Shown: positions 27,842 through 38,716 of the stretch, piece after piece
How positions within the stretch are numbered: the first letter of the stretch is position 1
Layout of the letters: every line of letters begins with the position of its first letter
Source: Burkholderiales bacterium
GTDB lineage: Bacteria > Pseudomonadota > Gammaproteobacteria > Burkholderiales > Burkholderiaceae_C
NCBI GenBank assembly: GCA_028868305.1
Contig: JAGWUS010000010.1
Span: forward strand, 1 to 64,000
DNA length: 64,000 bases
Direction of reading: 5' to 3'
The notes under the pieces: model-generated
What the model saw: the letters and a program-made list of their open reading frames with translations, nothing else
What the model was told of the DNA's origin: nothing
The model's database searches: none
Program-made: the position numbers and the translations under genes

Positions 27842-28372
27842 CTACAAAGGACGGTTAGCGTCGGGATCGGGTGCGCGCCTCTGGGGCGCAAGTAACACCA
27901 CACTGGCCACCGGCCACAGAGCGGCCTCCAGCACGGGAGCAAGCAGCATCCAGAAGCCAGGAAATGCAGCGCCGCCCGTCAAGCGCACCACCATCTCCAC
28001 AGCATGTGCCGCGAGAAAGAGAGGAAAAACCTGGGCTGCCTGCGAAGGAACCGTGAACCAGAGCAGACGGCGATGAATGGTGATAGCAAAGAAACTCAGC
28101 ACGGTGTAGGCCAGGGCATGCTGCCCCAGCAAGGCGCCCTGATGCACATCCAGTAGCAGACCAAATACGAAAGACGCGCCAATACCAATACGCAAGGGCT
28201 GATGCACCGTCCAGAACACCAGTACCACCGCCAGTACATCGGGCACCCACGCGGCACGCCCCCAAAGCCCCATGTTCTGTGTCATGTTAACCAGCAATGC
28301 CACCAGCAAACTGCTCCAGATGAACAGCGGACTGGCAGGTAGCAGCAGTTGCTGCCCGGGGCGCATGATCAT
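27842..28372 (-). CDS. mreD: Rod shape-determining protein MreD
   Basis: The 176-aa membrane protein has five predicted helices, with the MreD pattern AFFLDVHQGALLGQHALAYTVLSF in the middle (here GLLLDVHQGALLGQ). It couples the MreB filament to the elongasome. Its start overlaps the mreC stop by four bases (ATGA). The sequence is otherwise divergent, as MreD proteins usually are, so the call rests on context as much as motif. Confidence 0.9.
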   Translation of the reverse strand: MIMRPGQQLLLPASPLFIWSSLLVALLVNMTQNMGLWGRAAWVPDVLAVVLVFWTVHQPLRIGIGASFVFGLLLDVHQGALLGQHALAYTVLSFFAITIHRRLLWFTVPSQAAQVFPLFLAAHAVEMVVRLTGGAAFPGFWMLLAPVLEAALWPVASVVLLAPQRRAPDPDANRPL

Positions 28373-29289
28373 TTCGCTGCACCTTTCTTACCGCTCGCTG
28401 CGGATGGCTCGGGAACCGGACGTGGCGCGATTTGCGCAGTCACAGGCTCCAGCACCATCACATGGCTGGCGCCTGCTACCAGGCCCAGAGGAACACAGTA
28501 GATGCGCGCAAAAACAGCGTCTACACGGCGCTCCACTTTCTCGATGCGTGCCACGGGCAAACCCGGCGGATACACACCATCCACCCCACTGGTGGTCAAC
28601 AGGTCACCAACGGTCACGTCGGCATTGGCTGCCATGAACCGCAATTCCATGGCGTCAGCGTGGGTCGATGTATCTCCAAATGCCACGCCGCGCGCGCCGG
28701 TACGGGTGTTGAGAACCGGAATGGCGTGGTCCCTGTCGGTCAGCAAAGTAACCTCGCTCACCAACGGATAAACACGCGTGACCTGGCCGATGACCCCTTG
28801 CTCATCCACCACCGGAGAGCCCAGACTCACCTTGTCCGCCAGCCCCCGGTCAATCACCACCTTGCGCGTGTAGGGGTCAGCGGCGTCATAAAGCACCTGT
28901 GCCGCCATACCGCCTGACTGCAGCCGCTCGCGCAAACCCAGCAGTTTGCGCAGGCGCTCGTTCTCCAGTGCCAGTTGCTCTACCTGGTTGGCGCGCTGTG
29001 CCAGTAGGCCAAGCTTTTTGAAAGCTTCTTCCTTGGCGGTTTGGGCCGAGCGCAGTGAAGAAAAATACTGGCCACCCCCCTGCACCAGCTGAATCGGCTG
29101 CAGCGCCAGCCACTGCACCGGATATAGGACCGCTGCCAGCCCGACGCGCAGCGGCTGCATCATCTTGAAACGGGCATCGGCCACCATGAGGAATAGTGCC
29201 AGCGCGCTGAAAACAGCGAGCTTGGACAGAGCCGATTGGCCCTGGCGGAAGAAAGGAGGGGGATCTCTGTCCAGCGTACCGAGAGGCAT
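28369..29289 (-). CDS. mreC: Rod shape-determining protein MreC
   Basis: The 306-aa periplasmic protein has an N-terminal cytoplasmic tail and membrane helix (about 20-40), a coiled coil (about 68-115, ENERLRKLLGLRERL) and the C-terminal MreC beta domain (PYTRKVVIDRGL, GVDGVYPPGLPVARI). A low-complexity Pro/Ala/Ser tail ends the protein. MreC scaffolds PBP2 in the elongasome. It follows mreB after 15 bases. Confidence 0.93.
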   Translation of the reverse strand: MPLGTLDRDPPPFFRQGQSALSKLAVFSALALFLMVADARFKMMQPLRVGLAAVLYPVQWLALQPIQLVQGGGQYFSSLRSAQTAKEEAFKKLGLLAQRANQVEQLALENERLRKLLGLRERLQSGGMAAQVLYDAADPYTRKVVIDRGLADKVSLGSPVVDEQGVIGQVTRVYPLVSEVTLLTDRDHAIPVLNTRTGARGVAFGDTSTHADAMELRFMAANADVTVGDLLTTSGVDGVYPPGLPVARIEKVERRVDAVFARIYCVPLGLVAGASHVMVLEPVTAQIAPRPVPEPSAASGKKGAAK

Positions 29290-29304
29290 CGCTGCACCCG
29301 AAAA

Positions 29305-30550
<1,246 letters not shown>

Positions 30551-30850
30551 ATGTCACTGACATCTTCCGATATCGCGCGCATTGCTAATCTGGCTCGGCT
30601 GGAGTTGGCGCCTTCCGAGAGCGAGCGCATCCTGGGCCAGATGAACAATTTTTTCAGTATTGTGGAGACCATGCGCGCTGTGGACACCTCCGGTTTGGAG
30701 CCCATGGCGCACCCGGTAGCTGCCATCCTGGACGTCACCCTGCGCCTGCGCGAGGACGTGGTGAGCGAACCCAACCAGCGCGAAGCTAATCAACGCAGCG
30801 CTCCCGCCGTGGAACATGGCCTGTTCCTGGTCCCCAAGGTCATTGAATAA
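30551..30850 (+). CDS. gatC: Asp-tRNA(Asn)/Glu-tRNA(Gln) amidotransferase subunit C
   Basis: The 99-aa protein is the small subunit that holds GatA and GatB together. It has the family N-terminal helix [12 protein letters not shown], the [12 protein letters not shown] helix and a C-terminal VPKVIE tail typical of GatC. It begins the gatCAB operon, with gatA 16 bases downstream. The operon means that Gln-tRNA and/or Asn-tRNA is made here by transamidation. Confidence 0.93.
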   Translation: MSLTSSDIARIANLARLELAPSESERILGQMNNFFSIVETMRAVDTSGLEPMAHPVAAILDVTLRLREDVVSEPNQREANQRSAPAVEHGLFLVPKVIE

Positions 30851-30866
30851 GACAACAGATTTCCCG

Positions 30867-32369
30867 ATGACAAATTCTCTTTCTACGCAAAGCCTGCACG
30901 ACCTGAACGTGCACGACCTTGCTCTGCTTCTCAAGAACAAACAGGTCTCCTCCGTCGAGTTGGCCGAGCATTTTCTGCGGCGCAGCCATAAGCACGCCCA
31001 GCTGGGAGCCTACGTCGCCGTCGATGAGGCCACCACACTGGCGCAGGCCCAGGCAGCAGACCAGCGCATCGCTCAGGGCAACGCGGGTGCGCTCGAAGGC
31101 GTGCCCATTGCCCACAAAGATATTTTTGTGACCCGGGACTTCGTGACCACCGCCGGCTCGCGCATGCTCAAAGGCTACCGCTCCCCATTCGATGCCACGG
31201 TCGTTTCCAAACTGGCCACCGATGGTGCCGTAACCCTGGGCAAGCTCAACTGCGACGAGTTTGCCATGGGTTCCAGTAACGAAAATTCGGCCATTGCGCC
31301 CGTGGGACAAGAGACGGTTACCCCCGTGCGCAACCCCTGGAATGTCGAGCGTATTCCGGGCGGTTCCTCAGGTGGTAGTGCCACTGCAGTGGCCGCCCGA
31401 CTCGCCCCGGCGGCCACGGGCACCGATACTGGCGGCTCGATTCGCCAGCCGGCCGCATTCTGCGGCATCACCGGCATCAAACCGACCTACGGCCGCGCTT
31501 CACGCTACGGCATGGTGGCGTTCGCCTCCAGCCTGGACCAGGCTGGGCCGATGGCCCGCAGTGCGCAGGATTGCGCGTTACTGCTCTCCAGCCTGTGTGG
31601 CCCCGATCTGGACCGCGACTCTACCTCGCTGGACATGCCGGCGGAAGACTATTCGCGCAAGCTGAACGACTCCATTGAGGGTCTTCGCATCGGCATTCCC
31701 AAGGAGTTCTTTGGCGAGGGCCTGGCGGACGATGTGCGCACCGCCATTGACGCGGCGTTGAAGGAATACGAAAAGCTGGGCGCCAAGCTGGTGCCGATCA
31801 ACCTGCCGCGCACTGCTCTGTCGATCCCCGTGTACTACATCATCGCGCCGGCCGAGGCCAGCTCGAATCTGTCGCGCTTTGACGGCGTGAAGTTCGGCCA
31901 CCGTGCCAAAAACTACACTGACCTGGCCGACATGTACAAGAAGACCCGCGCCGAGGGCTTTGGCGACGAGGTCAAGCGCCGCATCATGATCGGCACCTAT
32001 GTGCTGTCCCACGGTTACTACGACGCCTACTACCTGCAGGCACAAAAGATCCGCCGCATGATTGCCGACGACTTCCAGAACGCGTTTAAACAATGCGATC
32101 TGATTGCTGGCCCGGTGGCCCCCACCGTGGCCTGGAAGATCGGCGCGCACAAGGACCCGCTGGCAGACTACCTGGCCGACATCTTCACGCTGCCTGGCTC
32201 GCTGGCCGGCCTGCCAGGCATGAGCGTGCCTGTGGGCTTTGGCGAGGGCGGCATGCCGGTGGGCATGCAGTTGCTGGGCAGTTATTTCCAGGAGGCGCGC
32301 CTGCTGAACGCCGCGCACCGCTTCCAACAAGCCACCGACTGGCACGCGCGCAAGCCGGAGGGCTTCTGA
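30867..32369 (+). CDS. gatA: Asp-tRNA(Asn)/Glu-tRNA(Gln) amidotransferase subunit A
   Basis: The 500-aa amidase-signature enzyme frees ammonia from glutamine. The Ser-cisSer-Lys triad is visible: Lys in IAHKDIF, the cis-Ser and nucleophile Ser in GGSSGGSA (with a [10 protein letters not shown] motif). The ATG at 30867 gives the usual N-terminus. gatB begins one base after the stop codon. Confidence 0.96.
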   Translation: MTNSLSTQSLHDLNVHDLALLLKNKQVSSVELAEHFLRRSHKHAQLGAYVAVDEATTLAQAQAADQRIAQGNAGALEGVPIAHKDIFVTRDFVTTAGSRMLKGYRSPFDATVVSKLATDGAVTLGKLNCDEFAMGSSNENSAIAPVGQETVTPVRNPWNVERIPGGSSGGSATAVAARLAPAATGTDTGGSIRQPAAFCGITGIKPTYGRASRYGMVAFASSLDQAGPMARSAQDCALLLSSLCGPDLDRDSTSLDMPAEDYSRKLNDSIEGLRIGIPKEFFGEGLADDVRTAIDAALKEYEKLGAKLVPINLPRTALSIPVYYIIAPAEASSNLSRFDGVKFGHRAKNYTDLADMYKKTRAEGFGDEVKRRIMIGTYVLSHGYYDAYYLQAQKIRRMIADDFQNAFKQCDLIAGPVAPTVAWKIGAHKDPLADYLADIFTLPGSLAGLPGMSVPVGFGEGGMPVGMQLLGSYFQEARLLNAAHRFQQATDWHARKPEGF

Positions 32370-32370
32370 G

Positions 32371-33933
32371 ATGAGCGAGACCATGAACACATTTGAAGCA
32401 CAACAACAGGGCCGCCTGACCGGCCCGCTGGTGCACGGCTATGAAGTCATCATCGGCTTCGAGACCCATGCCCAGCTGTCGACCGCCAGCAAGATCTTCA
32501 GCCGCGCCTCCACCGCCTTTGGCGCCGAGCCCAACACCCAGGCCTGCGCCGTGGACCTGGCCCTGCCGGGCACGCTGCCGGTCATGAACAAGGGCGCTGT
32601 CGAGCGCGCCATCGAGTTTGGCCTGGCGGTCAACTCCCACATCGCCGAGCGCAGCATCTTTGCGCGCAAGAACTACTTCTACCCCGACCTGCCCAAGGGC
32701 TACCAAATTAGCCAGTTCGAGATTCCGGTCGTGCAGGGCGGCGTGGTCGAATTCTTCCTGGAAACCGGCAAAGGCGCCGAGGTGGCGCGGGAGAAGAAGG
32801 CCGTGCGCCTGGTGCGCGCCCACCTGGAAGAAGATGCCGGCAAGTCGCTGCACGAGGACTTCATTGGTCAGACCGGCATTGACCTGAACCGCGCCGGCAC
32901 GCCGCTGCTGGAGATCGTCACCGAGCCCGACATGCGCTCCAGCGCCGAGGCGGTGGCCTACGCCAAGGAACTGCACAAGATCGTGACCTGGATCGGCATC
33001 TGCGACGGCAACATGCAGGAAGGCTCGTTCCGCTGCGACGCCAACGTCTCGGTGCGCAAGCCTGGGGCACCGCTGGGGACCCGGCGCGAGATCAAGAACC
33101 TGAACAGCTTCAAATTCATGCAGCAGGCCATCGACTATGAGGTGCGCTGGCAGATTGAGCAGATCGAGGATGGCCACGCCATAGAACAGGCCACCGTGCT
33201 GTTCAACCCGGACACTGGCGAAACGCGCGCCATGCGCACCAAGGAAGACGCCGCCGACTACCGTTACTTCCCCGACCCGGATCTTCCGCCGCTATGCATT
33301 TCAGAGCAATGGATTGAGCAGATACGCGCGCAAATGGCCGAATTGCCGCGTGTCATGGCCGAACGCTTTGTGCGCGACTATGGTCTGCCGGAGTACGACG
33401 CGACCCAGCTCACGCAGAGTTTGGCTATGGCTTCGTACTTCGAAGACGCTGTGAAAATGTCAGGCAAAAAGAGTGACGAGCGTCAGCTTGCAAAGTTGGT
33501 AGCCAATTGGATGCTTGGCGAGCTCAGCGCCCAACTCAACGCACGTGAGCTAACCATTGCGCAATCTCCACTCGGTCCGGAGCAGTTAGCTGCACACGTT
33601 CAATTCGTGTTCTTGCAGAAGGTCGCGAACCCTAAAGCACTGTTCAAGGTCATTCTTGAAGATCAAGCAGGGCCGTTTGGTACGTTTGACGAAGTCGTTG
33701 CTCGTTTTGAGCAACTGATTCGCGAAAAAGATTTAGCTCCCATGGACGACACCGGCGAACTGGAAAAGATCGTTGACGACGTAATCATTGCCAATGCCAA
33801 GAACGTGGCCGAGTTCAAGGCAGGCAACGAAAAAGCACTCAATGCCCTGGTCGGTCAGATCATGAAGGTCAGCAAAGGCAAGGCCAATCCGCAACAGGTC
33901 AATGACCTGCTACGGGCCAAATTGGCCAGTTAA
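32371..33933 (+). CDS. gatB: Asp-tRNA(Asn)/Glu-tRNA(Gln) amidotransferase subunit B
   Basis: The 520-aa subunit activates the misacylated tRNA by phosphorylating its side chain. The cradle domain has [22 protein letters not shown]-like [20 protein letters not shown] and the RNCFK-type KNLNSFKFM; the helical and YqeY-like tail domain follows. It is about 40 residues longer than usual. Bases about 33410-33730 have markedly lower GC and different codon use, and this part of the helical domain lacks some family features; it may have been replaced by recombination. The stop codon overlaps the stop of the convergent gene (TTAA). Confidence 0.95.
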   Translation: MSETMNTFEAQQQGRLTGPLVHGYEVIIGFETHAQLSTASKIFSRASTAFGAEPNTQACAVDLALPGTLPVMNKGAVERAIEFGLAVNSHIAERSIFARKNYFYPDLPKGYQISQFEIPVVQGGVVEFFLETGKGAEVAREKKAVRLVRAHLEEDAGKSLHEDFIGQTGIDLNRAGTPLLEIVTEPDMRSSAEAVAYAKELHKIVTWIGICDGNMQEGSFRCDANVSVRKPGAPLGTRREIKNLNSFKFMQQAIDYEVRWQIEQIEDGHAIEQATVLFNPDTGETRAMRTKEDAADYRYFPDPDLPPLCISEQWIEQIRAQMAELPRVMAERFVRDYGLPEYDATQLTQSLAMASYFEDAVKMSGKKSDERQLAKLVANWMLGELSAQLNARELTIAQSPLGPEQLAAHVQFVFLQKVANPKALFKVILEDQAGPFGTFDEVVARFEQLIREKDLAPMDDTGELEKIVDDVIIANAKNVAEFKAGNEKALNALVGQIMKVSKGKANPQQVNDLLRAKLAS

Positions 33934-34577
33934 CGGGAAACGGTCGTCCAGAGCTGGCGCAGGCGCGCCAGTTCGTCATCAAAACGCACATTGATACGGC
34001 GAATTTCAGACTCCTGCTCGGAGATGAAACGCTTCTGTACCGCCTGACTCTGGGCGTTTTCCTCCACCTGGCGGCGTAGGTATGCGGGTGCTTTGGTGGG
34101 GTCCTTCTTGTAGAACTCCATCTCATCATCCAGCAGCTTGCGCTGACGAACTAACTCGTCCAGGCGGTTACTGGCCGCTTTGATCACGACCGTCACCTGG
34201 CTCAAGGCCTCTTCGCGTTCCTGATCGTGCACTGTCCTGGTCGGGTAACGCGTCAGAAGCGCCCTGTCGCGCCGCTTTTCTTCGGCGGCACGGCCCTTGT
34301 CTTCGGCTTCACGGCGTTCTCGTTGCTCCTGTTCCGCTTTTTCCTGCGCTGTCAGGGTCGGTCCCACCTTGGCTCTGACGGTACCGCTGGGGTTAAGCAC
34401 CTTCTGCTCCCGATCTGTGCATTCAGGGATGGGGCGATCCGACGTGAGCTTGCGGCCCTTGGCGTCTGTGCAGGTGTAGACGCCGGGAATGACAGGCCCC
34501 GTCTGGGCCCAGCACACGCCAACCAGACCGCCAGCCAGCAGCAAAGACCCCACCCGATTCCACTTCATCAAAGACAT
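33930..34577 (-). CDS. DUF4124 domain protein with long coiled coil
   Basis: The 215-aa protein has a signal peptide (cleavage after CWAQ), a DUF4124-like N-terminal segment ([21 protein letters not shown]), and a charged coiled coil (about 75-210) rich in Glu, Arg and Lys. Function is unknown. The ATG at 34577 lies just after the pyrE stop codon; an overlapping GTG at 34583 is possible. The cysteines of the first segment are probably disulfide-bonded in the periplasm. It may be in one operon with pyrE. Confidence 0.8.
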   Translation of the reverse strand: MSLMKWNRVGSLLLAGGLVGVCWAQTGPVIPGVYTCTDAKGRKLTSDRPIPECTDREQKVLNPSGTVRAKVGPTLTAQEKAEQEQRERREAEDKGRAAEEKRRDRALLTRYPTRTVHDQEREEALSQVTVVIKAASNRLDELVRQRKLLDDEMEFYKKDPTKAPAYLRRQVEENAQSQAVQKRFISEQESEIRRINVRFDDELARLRQLWTTVSR

Positions 34578-34579
34578 GC

Positions 34580-35281
34580 TCACCCTTCGTCAACGCCATA
34601 ACGCGCACGGTAGGCCAACACCCGCTGATGGTCATCTGCGGAGGCCCCACTGCTACGCTTTTCCAGATAGTGCATTAAATCACCGAGCTTCGCAATGGCG
34701 CAGACCTGCAAGCCCAGTTGCTTCTTCACGTATTGCACCGCACTGTAGGGGACATCCTGTCCGTTTTCCGTCGCTTTCTCCTGCCGGTCCAGAGCGATGC
34801 ACACCGCATGCGGAATGGCTCCGGCGGCTTTGATGATCGCAATGGACTCGCGTGCTGCGGTTCCCGCGGACATCACGTCGTCCACAATAAGCACCCGTCC
34901 CTTGAGCGGCGCACCCACCAGGGTGCCACCCTCGCCGTGGTCTTTGGCTTCCTTGCGGTTGTAGGCAAACGGCACATTGCGCCCACGACGGGCGAGTTCG
35001 ACCGACAAGGCAGCGCCCAAAGGAATGCCTTTGTACGCAGGGCCGAAGACCATGTCGAATGCAATGCCACTTTCCAGAATGCGCTGGGCATAGAATTCAG
35101 CCAAACGCCCTAGCTTGGCACCGTCGTCAAACAGGCCTGCGTTGAAGAAATACGGGCTCATGCGACCCGCCTTGGTTTTGAATTCACCGAAGCGCAGCAC
35201 CCCGCATTGCACAGCAAATTCCACGAACTCCTGGGCCAGAACATCGTGTTTTGGGTCCTGCGAGGGGTTTCGAACTGACAT
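34580..35281 (-). CDS. pyrE: Orotate phosphoribosyltransferase
   Basis: The 233-aa enzyme makes orotidine 5'-phosphate in pyrimidine synthesis. The PRPP-binding motif is VLIVDDVMSAGTA (near residue 120) and the catalytic-loop region EAKDHGEGG is present. The ATG at 35281 gives the family N-terminus; the upstream extension is antisense to the exonuclease gene. The start codon shares bases with the start codon of the divergent gene (CATG), so both promoters must lie inside coding sequence. AAGGA for pyrE is inside the first codons of the exonuclease. Confidence 0.94.
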   Translation of the reverse strand: MSVRNPSQDPKHDVLAQEFVEFAVQCGVLRFGEFKTKAGRMSPYFFNAGLFDDGAKLGRLAEFYAQRILESGIAFDMVFGPAYKGIPLGAALSVELARRGRNVPFAYNRKEAKDHGEGGTLVGAPLKGRVLIVDDVMSAGTAARESIAIIKAAGAIPHAVCIALDRQEKATENGQDVPYSAVQYVKKQLGLQVCAIAKLGDLMHYLEKRSSGASADDHQRVLAYRARYGVDEG

Positions 35282-36083
35282 GGGGAAATCCTTGTTTAAA
35301 TTGACCAGCCTGAACCTCAATGGCATCCGCTCTGCCACCAGCAAAGGACTAGAAGCCTGGCTGGCCAAGACTCAGCCTGATTGTATTTGCGTGCAGGAAG
35401 TCAAAGCCCAGGCGCCCGATGTAGAGGGCAAATTCGAACACCTGGCTGGTTTGAAGGGCTACTTCCATTTTGCGGAAAAGAAAGGTTACTCCGGCGTTGG
35501 CGCCTACACCCGGCTGGAGCCCAGCGATGTGGTCGTTGGTTTTGACGGCGACGAGTTCGATGCCGAAGGCCGCTGGGTGGAACTGCGCTTTGACACCTTG
35601 CAGCGCAAGCATTCCATCATCAGCTGCTACTTTCCCAGTGGCTCGTCAGGCGAGGACCGGCAGCAGGCCAAGTTCCGTTTCCTCGACAAGATGTACCCCC
35701 ATCTGCAGGCCCTGAAGGCCGAGCGCGACTTCATTCTGTGCGGTGACATCAACATCGCCCACAAGGAAGCCGACCTGAAAAACTGGCGCAGCAACCAGAG
35801 AAACAGCGGCTTTCTGCCCGAAGAACGCGACTGGATGACGCGACTGACCAGCGAGGGCGGCATCGTGGACGTGTACCGCCAGCTGGAACCCGACACCACC
35901 GACACCTGCTATACATGGTGGAGCAATCGCGGACAAGCCTACGCCAACAACGTGGGATGGCGGCTGGACTACCACTTGGCCACGCCGGCCCTGGCTTTTG
36001 GCGCCAGAACCTCGGCGATCTACAAGGAAGAAAAGTTTTCTGACCACGCGCCGATCACCATCGAATACGACTTCAAGCGCTGA
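35280..36083 (+). CDS. xth: Exodeoxyribonuclease III
   Basis: The 267-aa enzyme belongs to the EEP nucleases used in base excision repair. Visible motifs are LNLNGIRSA, CVQEVKAQ (metal-binding Glu), SGVGAYTRLEP, LCGDINIAH (Asp/Asn), and the C-terminal RLDYHLATPAL and SDHAPI (catalytic Asp-His). The start is unsure: ATG 35280 overlaps the pyrE ATG in a CATG palindrome, while in-frame TTG codons at 35292 and 35301 would give the shorter family form. Confidence 0.93.
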   Translation: MGKSLFKLTSLNLNGIRSATSKGLEAWLAKTQPDCICVQEVKAQAPDVEGKFEHLAGLKGYFHFAEKKGYSGVGAYTRLEPSDVVVGFDGDEFDAEGRWVELRFDTLQRKHSIISCYFPSGSSGEDRQQAKFRFLDKMYPHLQALKAERDFILCGDINIAHKEADLKNWRSNQRNSGFLPEERDWMTRLTSEGGIVDVYRQLEPDTTDTCYTWWSNRGQAYANNVGWRLDYHLATPALAFGARTSAIYKEEKFSDHAPITIEYDFKR

Positions 36084-36160
36084 CCAGCCGTTTGCTTGTC
36101 CGCTCCATGACGGAGTGGTTGTGGATGCGCACGAATCACTATTTATCCAAAGGAGTTTTG

Positions 36161-36376
36161 ATGTTTCCTGAATACCGTGAATTGATCACCAAGCTCAAGA
36201 CCACCGACCACCATTTCACACGCCTGTTCGATCAGCACAACACACTGGACCAGAAAATCAAAAACATGGAAAACCACCTTGAATCCGGCACGCCTGATCA
36301 GATCGAAAATCTCAAAAAAGAAAAACTCCAGCTGAAGGACCAGTTGTACGCCATCCTTCGCAAGGCTAGCGCATAA
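36161..36376 (+). CDS. DUF465 (YdcH) family small protein
   Basis: The 71-aa protein is a pair of charged helices (MFPEYRELITKLK, then DQKIKNMENHL and QIENLKKEKLQLKDQLYAIL) of the YdcH/DUF465 family. Function is unknown; a coiled-coil interaction role is likely. AGGAG is ten bases before the ATG. It lies downstream of the exonuclease gene on the same strand. Confidence 0.85.
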   Translation: MFPEYRELITKLKTTDHHFTRLFDQHNTLDQKIKNMENHLESGTPDQIENLKKEKLQLKDQLYAILRKASA

Positions 36377-36411
36377 GCTTACGCAGCACCGCTGCGGGCC
36401 GTAGCACTGCG

Positions 36412-37248
36412 TCACTGCCCAGTTTTGGCTGCGCGGGTGGCCTTGGCCTGTTCGTAGAGCGGCATGACACGCGGCAAATTGGCCTCTATTTCGGCAATGC
36501 GCGTACTGCCTGAGGGATGGGTGGACAGCCACTGCGGTGGCGCACCCTTGCTGGCGGCGCTCATCTTCTGCCAGAGCGTAATACCGGCCCTCGGATCAAA
36601 CCCGGCGCGCGCGCCCAGCTCCAACCCCACCAGATCCGCCTCGGACTCGTCTTCCCGGCTGAACTCCAGCGTCAGCAATTGGGCACCATAGTGGGTGACC
36701 GTCTGCCCCACCTGTCCCAGCCCCAGCAATTGGCTCAGCACATTGGCCCCAATGCCTGTGGCGGCGTTCTTGCCCATGCGTTCGCGGGCGTGCTCGCGCA
36801 AGGCGTGGGCAATCTCATGGCCCATGACCATCGCCACTTCGTCATCGCTGAGTTTGAGCTTGTCCAGAATGCCGCTGTAGAAGGCAATCTTGCCGCCAGG
36901 CATGCAAAACGCATTGATCTGGCTGGAGCCAATCAGGTTGACCTCCCACTTCCACTCGCGCGCCCGGGGATTCCACTCCATGGCGTGGGGAATGATGCGC
37001 TGGGCAATGGCACGCAGACGTTTGACCTGCGGATGGTCCCGCGAACCCAGCGCATTCTTGCTTGCGGCCTGCTGCAGTATCTGCCCGTATTCCTGCGCAG
37101 CCGAGCGCTCCACACTGTCCGCGGACACCAGATTGGTAAAGGCGGAATTTCCGCCAACATCGACACCATTGCGCGCATACACCAGCCCCAAATTCCACGG
37201 GAAGACCAGGGCCAGCGCAAGTAATAGTTTCACAGGGTTTGATTTCAT
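36412..37248 (-). CDS. M48 family metallopeptidase (periplasmic)
   Basis: The 278-aa protein has a signal peptide (cleavage near GLVYA) and the zinc-binding HEIAH motif (MGHEIAHALREH), with the third ligand likely the Glu in EDESEADLVG. This is the LoiP/BepA-like M48 group, which degrades or assists outer-membrane proteins. The C-terminal SAASKGAPPQWLSTHPSGSTRI supports the M48B family. The start codon cat at 37246-37248 abuts the divergent permease gene; TAATAC lies six bases before the ATG, sharing bases with the permease -10. Confidence 0.9.
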   Translation of the reverse strand: MKSNPVKLLLALALVFPWNLGLVYARNGVDVGGNSAFTNLVSADSVERSAAQEYGQILQQAASKNALGSRDHPQVKRLRAIAQRIIPHAMEWNPRAREWKWEVNLIGSSQINAFCMPGGKIAFYSGILDKLKLSDDEVAMVMGHEIAHALREHARERMGKNAATGIGANVLSQLLGLGQVGQTVTHYGAQLLTLEFSREDESEADLVGLELGARAGFDPRAGITLWQKMSAASKGAPPQWLSTHPSGSTRIAEIEANLPRVMPLYEQAKATRAAKTGQ

Positions 37249-37255
37249 GCCACGG

Positions 37256-37261
37256 TATTAT
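37256..37261 (+). promoter_or_regulatory. Leaderless-type -10 element before the AmpG-like gene
   Basis: TATTAT is followed by six bases (TCCCGC) and the ATG at 37268. On the other strand the same bases read TAATAC, six bases before the protease ATG, so two -10 elements overlap back to back. Confidence 0.5.
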
Positions 37262-37267
37262 TCCCGC

Positions 37268-38593
37268 ATGTCCGCTCCCTCGCCCACAACCGCCCCGACA
37301 GCCACAAAACTTACATGGGCGCAGACCTTGAAGGTGTATGCGGAGCCGGCTTCGCTGCGCATGCTGTCCCTGGGATTTTCGGCAGGTTTGCCCCTGCTGT
37401 TGGTGTTCGGCACGCTGAGCTTTTGGCTGCGCGAGGCGGGCATTGACCGCACCACCATCGGGTTTTTGAGCTGGGTGGGGCTCGCCTATGGCTTCAAGTG
37501 GGTGTGGTCGCCACTGGTGGACCGGATGCCCATTCCGGTACTCACCCGCGTGCTCGGACGCCGGCGCAGCTGGTTGCTGGCGTCGCAGGCCGTCATCATG
37601 GCGGCACTGGTGGTCATGGCCACCACCGACCCCAAGCTGGCACTGGCCCCTGTGGTGTGGTGCGCCATCCTGGTGGCGTTTGGCTCGGCCACGCAGGACA
37701 TTGCGCTGGACGCCTTCCGCATTGAATCCGCCGACACCCCACACCAGGCCGCACTGGCCGCCACCTACCAGACGGGCTACCGGCTGGCGATGATCTGGTC
37801 CGGCGCCGGTGCCCTGTGGATTGCCGCTCGCTCCGAGGTGCCCAATGCTGCGCTGTACCAGCAGGGCGCCTGGCGGACTGCCTACCTGGTGATGGCGGCG
37901 AGCATGTTGCCGGGTGTACTGACAGTGCTGTTCTCGCGCGAGCCTGTCGCGCGCGCCCAGCCACAGGCGCGCAATGCCATGGAGTGGCTGCGTGGCGCCC
38001 TGGTCGAACCCTTTGCGGAATTCGTCTCCCGCTACCGCTGGCATGCGGTGTTGATCCTGGCCCTGATTGCCACTTACCGCATCAGCGATGTGGTCATGGG
38101 CATCATGGCCAACCCGTTCTATGTAGACATGGGCTTTACCAAAGACGAAGTCGCCGCCGTTACCAAAATCTATGGCGTGATCATGACGCTGTTGGGTGCC
38201 TTTCTGGGCGGCGCCCTCGCCTTGCGCATGGGTGTCATGCCGGTGATGATGCTGGGCGCTATCCTGAGCGCCGGCACCAACCTGCTCTTTGCCTGGCTGG
38301 CCGGACAAGGCCACAATCTGTACGCGCTGATTTTCGTGATTTCGGCTGACAACCTGGCCAGTGGCATTGCCTCGGCGGCCTTCATTGCCTACCTGTCGAG
38401 CCTGACCAATGTGAACTACTCGGCGACGCAATATGCGCTGTTCAGTTCCATGATGCTGCTGTTGCCCAAATTTGTGGCGGGGTATTCCGGCATGTTTGTG
38501 GATGCGTTTGGCTACAGCAGCTTCTTTACCTCCACGGCGCTACTTGGGGCACCAGTGCTGCTGCTGGTATGGCTGGCTTCACGCATCAAATAA
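37268..38593 (+). CDS. ampG: AmpG-like MFS permease (muropeptide importer)
   Basis: The 441-aa major-facilitator protein has about 12 predicted helices. Motifs typical of AmpG are GFSAGLPLLLVFGTLSFWLREAGID near helix 1, the GLAYGFKWVWSPLVDR segment, and QDIALDAFRIE. AmpG brings anhydro-muropeptides into the cytoplasm for recycling. The start at 37268 is preferred because TATTAT lies six bases upstream; an in-frame ATG at 37247 overlaps the protease start. Neighbouring peptidoglycan genes are not adjacent. Confidence 0.8.
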   Translation: MSAPSPTTAPTATKLTWAQTLKVYAEPASLRMLSLGFSAGLPLLLVFGTLSFWLREAGIDRTTIGFLSWVGLAYGFKWVWSPLVDRMPIPVLTRVLGRRRSWLLASQAVIMAALVVMATTDPKLALAPVVWCAILVAFGSATQDIALDAFRIESADTPHQAALAATYQTGYRLAMIWSGAGALWIAARSEVPNAALYQQGAWRTAYLVMAASMLPGVLTVLFSREPVARAQPQARNAMEWLRGALVEPFAEFVSRYRWHAVLILALIATYRISDVVMGIMANPFYVDMGFTKDEVAAVTKIYGVIMTLLGAFLGGALALRMGVMPVMMLGAILSAGTNLLFAWLAGQGHNLYALIFVISADNLASGIASAAFIAYLSSLTNVNYSATQYALFSSMMLLLPKFVAGYSGMFVDAFGYSSFFTSTALLGAPVLLLVWLASRIK

Positions 38594-38647
38594 GCCTTCA
38601 GCCCCGGTGGAACATGCGCTTATAGCTACTGTTTTTATAGCGATTTT
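38590..38647 (-). repeat. Dispersed ~58-bp repeat, copy 4 (downstream of the AmpG-like gene)
   Basis: On the minus strand the element reads CGCTATAAAAACAGTAGCTA, then GCGCATG and CGGGGCTGAAG. It begins at the AmpG-like stop codon. Confidence 0.65.
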
Positions 38648-38704
38648 TACCTAACTTTACCCGCACTTCAACGACCAGAGACAGGGGCTCTAAGCTGCCA
38701 GCGA

Positions 38705-38710
38705 TAGACT
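38705..38710 (+). promoter_or_regulatory. Leaderless-type -10 element before the response regulator gene
   Basis: TAGACT is followed by six bases (GCGGGT) and the ATG at 38717. GCGGGT is not a Shine-Dalgarno. Confidence 0.45.
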
Positions 38711-38716
38711 GCGGGT

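Noticed and set aside
32185-33177. A 330-codon minus-strand frame over gatA/gatB
   Set aside because: gatA and gatB are unambiguous; this is their reverse-strand shadow.
36842-38431. A 529-codon minus-strand frame antisense to the AmpG-like gene
   Set aside because: The product is Gln/His/Gly/Arg-rich low-complexity sequence typical of a high-GC shadow frame; the plus strand encodes a clear MFS permease.
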